From assembly GCA_003509235.1 (NCBI GenBank), contig DONH01000489.1:1-5375 (forward strand): a stretch of 5,375 nt of DNA, given 5' to 3'. The position numbers and the translations under genes are program-made. Below the pieces are notes generated by a model, which saw only the letters and a program-made list of their open reading frames with translations, did not search any database and was not told where the DNA came from. The stretch comes from Planctomycetaceae bacterium. Lineage in GTDB: Bacteria; Planctomycetota; Planctomycetia; Pirellulales; UBA1268. Of this stretch, positions 5,288 to 5,375 are shown piece by piece. Numbering within the stretch: position 1 is the stretch's first letter; every line of letters begins with the position of its first letter.

Positions 5288-5375
5288 ATGGCAATTTCAG
5301 TTGTTTGCCCCACATGCCAAGCACGATTCAACGTTAGCGAAAGGTTCGCTGGCCAGACCGGCCCGTGTCCGAAAT
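5288..5375 (+). CDS. Zinc-ribbon protein, N-terminal 29 residues only
   Basis: ATG 5288 opens a frame to the right edge: MAISVVCPTCQARFNVSERF followed by AGQTGPCPK. Cysteines 7, 10 and 27 follow the ribbon pattern, and the single base left at the edge is T, consistent with a fourth Cys at position 30 (C-x2-C-x16-C-x2-C). This is the MJ0042-type head found on many planctomycete proteins, several of which continue into a linker and a membrane helix; what follows here cannot be seen. No strong Shine-Dalgarno precedes it (only CAGAG). It is divergent from, and similar in head to, the gene at 5090. Confidence 0.82.
   Translation, partial: MAISVVCPTCQARFNVSERFAGQTGPCPK

Overview
The window most likely comes from a planctomycete (phylum Planctomycetota) of moderate G+C, by eye just under 50%. 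Three gene types point there. First, a DUF1559 (SBP_bac_10) pseudopilin-like protein with a GFxxxE prepilin head. Second, a beta-barrel porin whose text resembles the large planctomycete OprO/OprP-like porin families. Third, small proteins with MJ0042-like zinc-ribbon heads. A tandem-ACT protein of a type I recall from planctomycetes fits the same picture. No rRNA, tRNA, CRISPR array, insertion sequence or phage gene was seen.

Layout. 1-608 (-): N-terminal 202 codons of a DUF1559 protein, running off the left edge. 609-863: divergent intergenic region with a perfect 17-bp dyad (797-813). 864-2480 (+): outer-membrane porin with a signal peptide. Its true C-terminus lies in another frame (stop at 2462-2464), and the shift coincides with a run of nine C at 2146-2154; one more C would restore a 533-residue porin ending in Trp. 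2465-3022: long stretch with no convincing gene, only small palindromes and a weak 47-codon ORF. 3023-3352 (+): unrecognised acidic, Cys-containing protein of 109 aa with a strong Shine-Dalgarno, followed by a 10-bp inverted repeat. 3462-3872 (-): hotdog-fold acyl-CoA thioesterase of the YbgC/4HBT type, starting at GTG. 3873-4023: divergent promoter region. 4024-4530 (+): tandem ACT-domain protein. 4563-5090 (-): protein with an N-terminal zinc ribbon, convergent with the ACT gene. 5091-5287: AT-rich divergent promoter region. 5288-5375 (+): start of a second zinc-ribbon protein, cut by the right edge.

The genes do not form an obvious operon: orientation alternates almost gene by gene, and no pathway links them. 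The most interesting signal is the C9 tract in the porin. It may be a contingency (phase-variation) tract, a fixed frameshift, or a sequencing error in a homopolymer; the sequence alone cannot decide. The second point is the pair of divergently transcribed zinc-ribbon genes with identical cysteine spacing. I saw no clear evidence of a wholly new multi-gene system.
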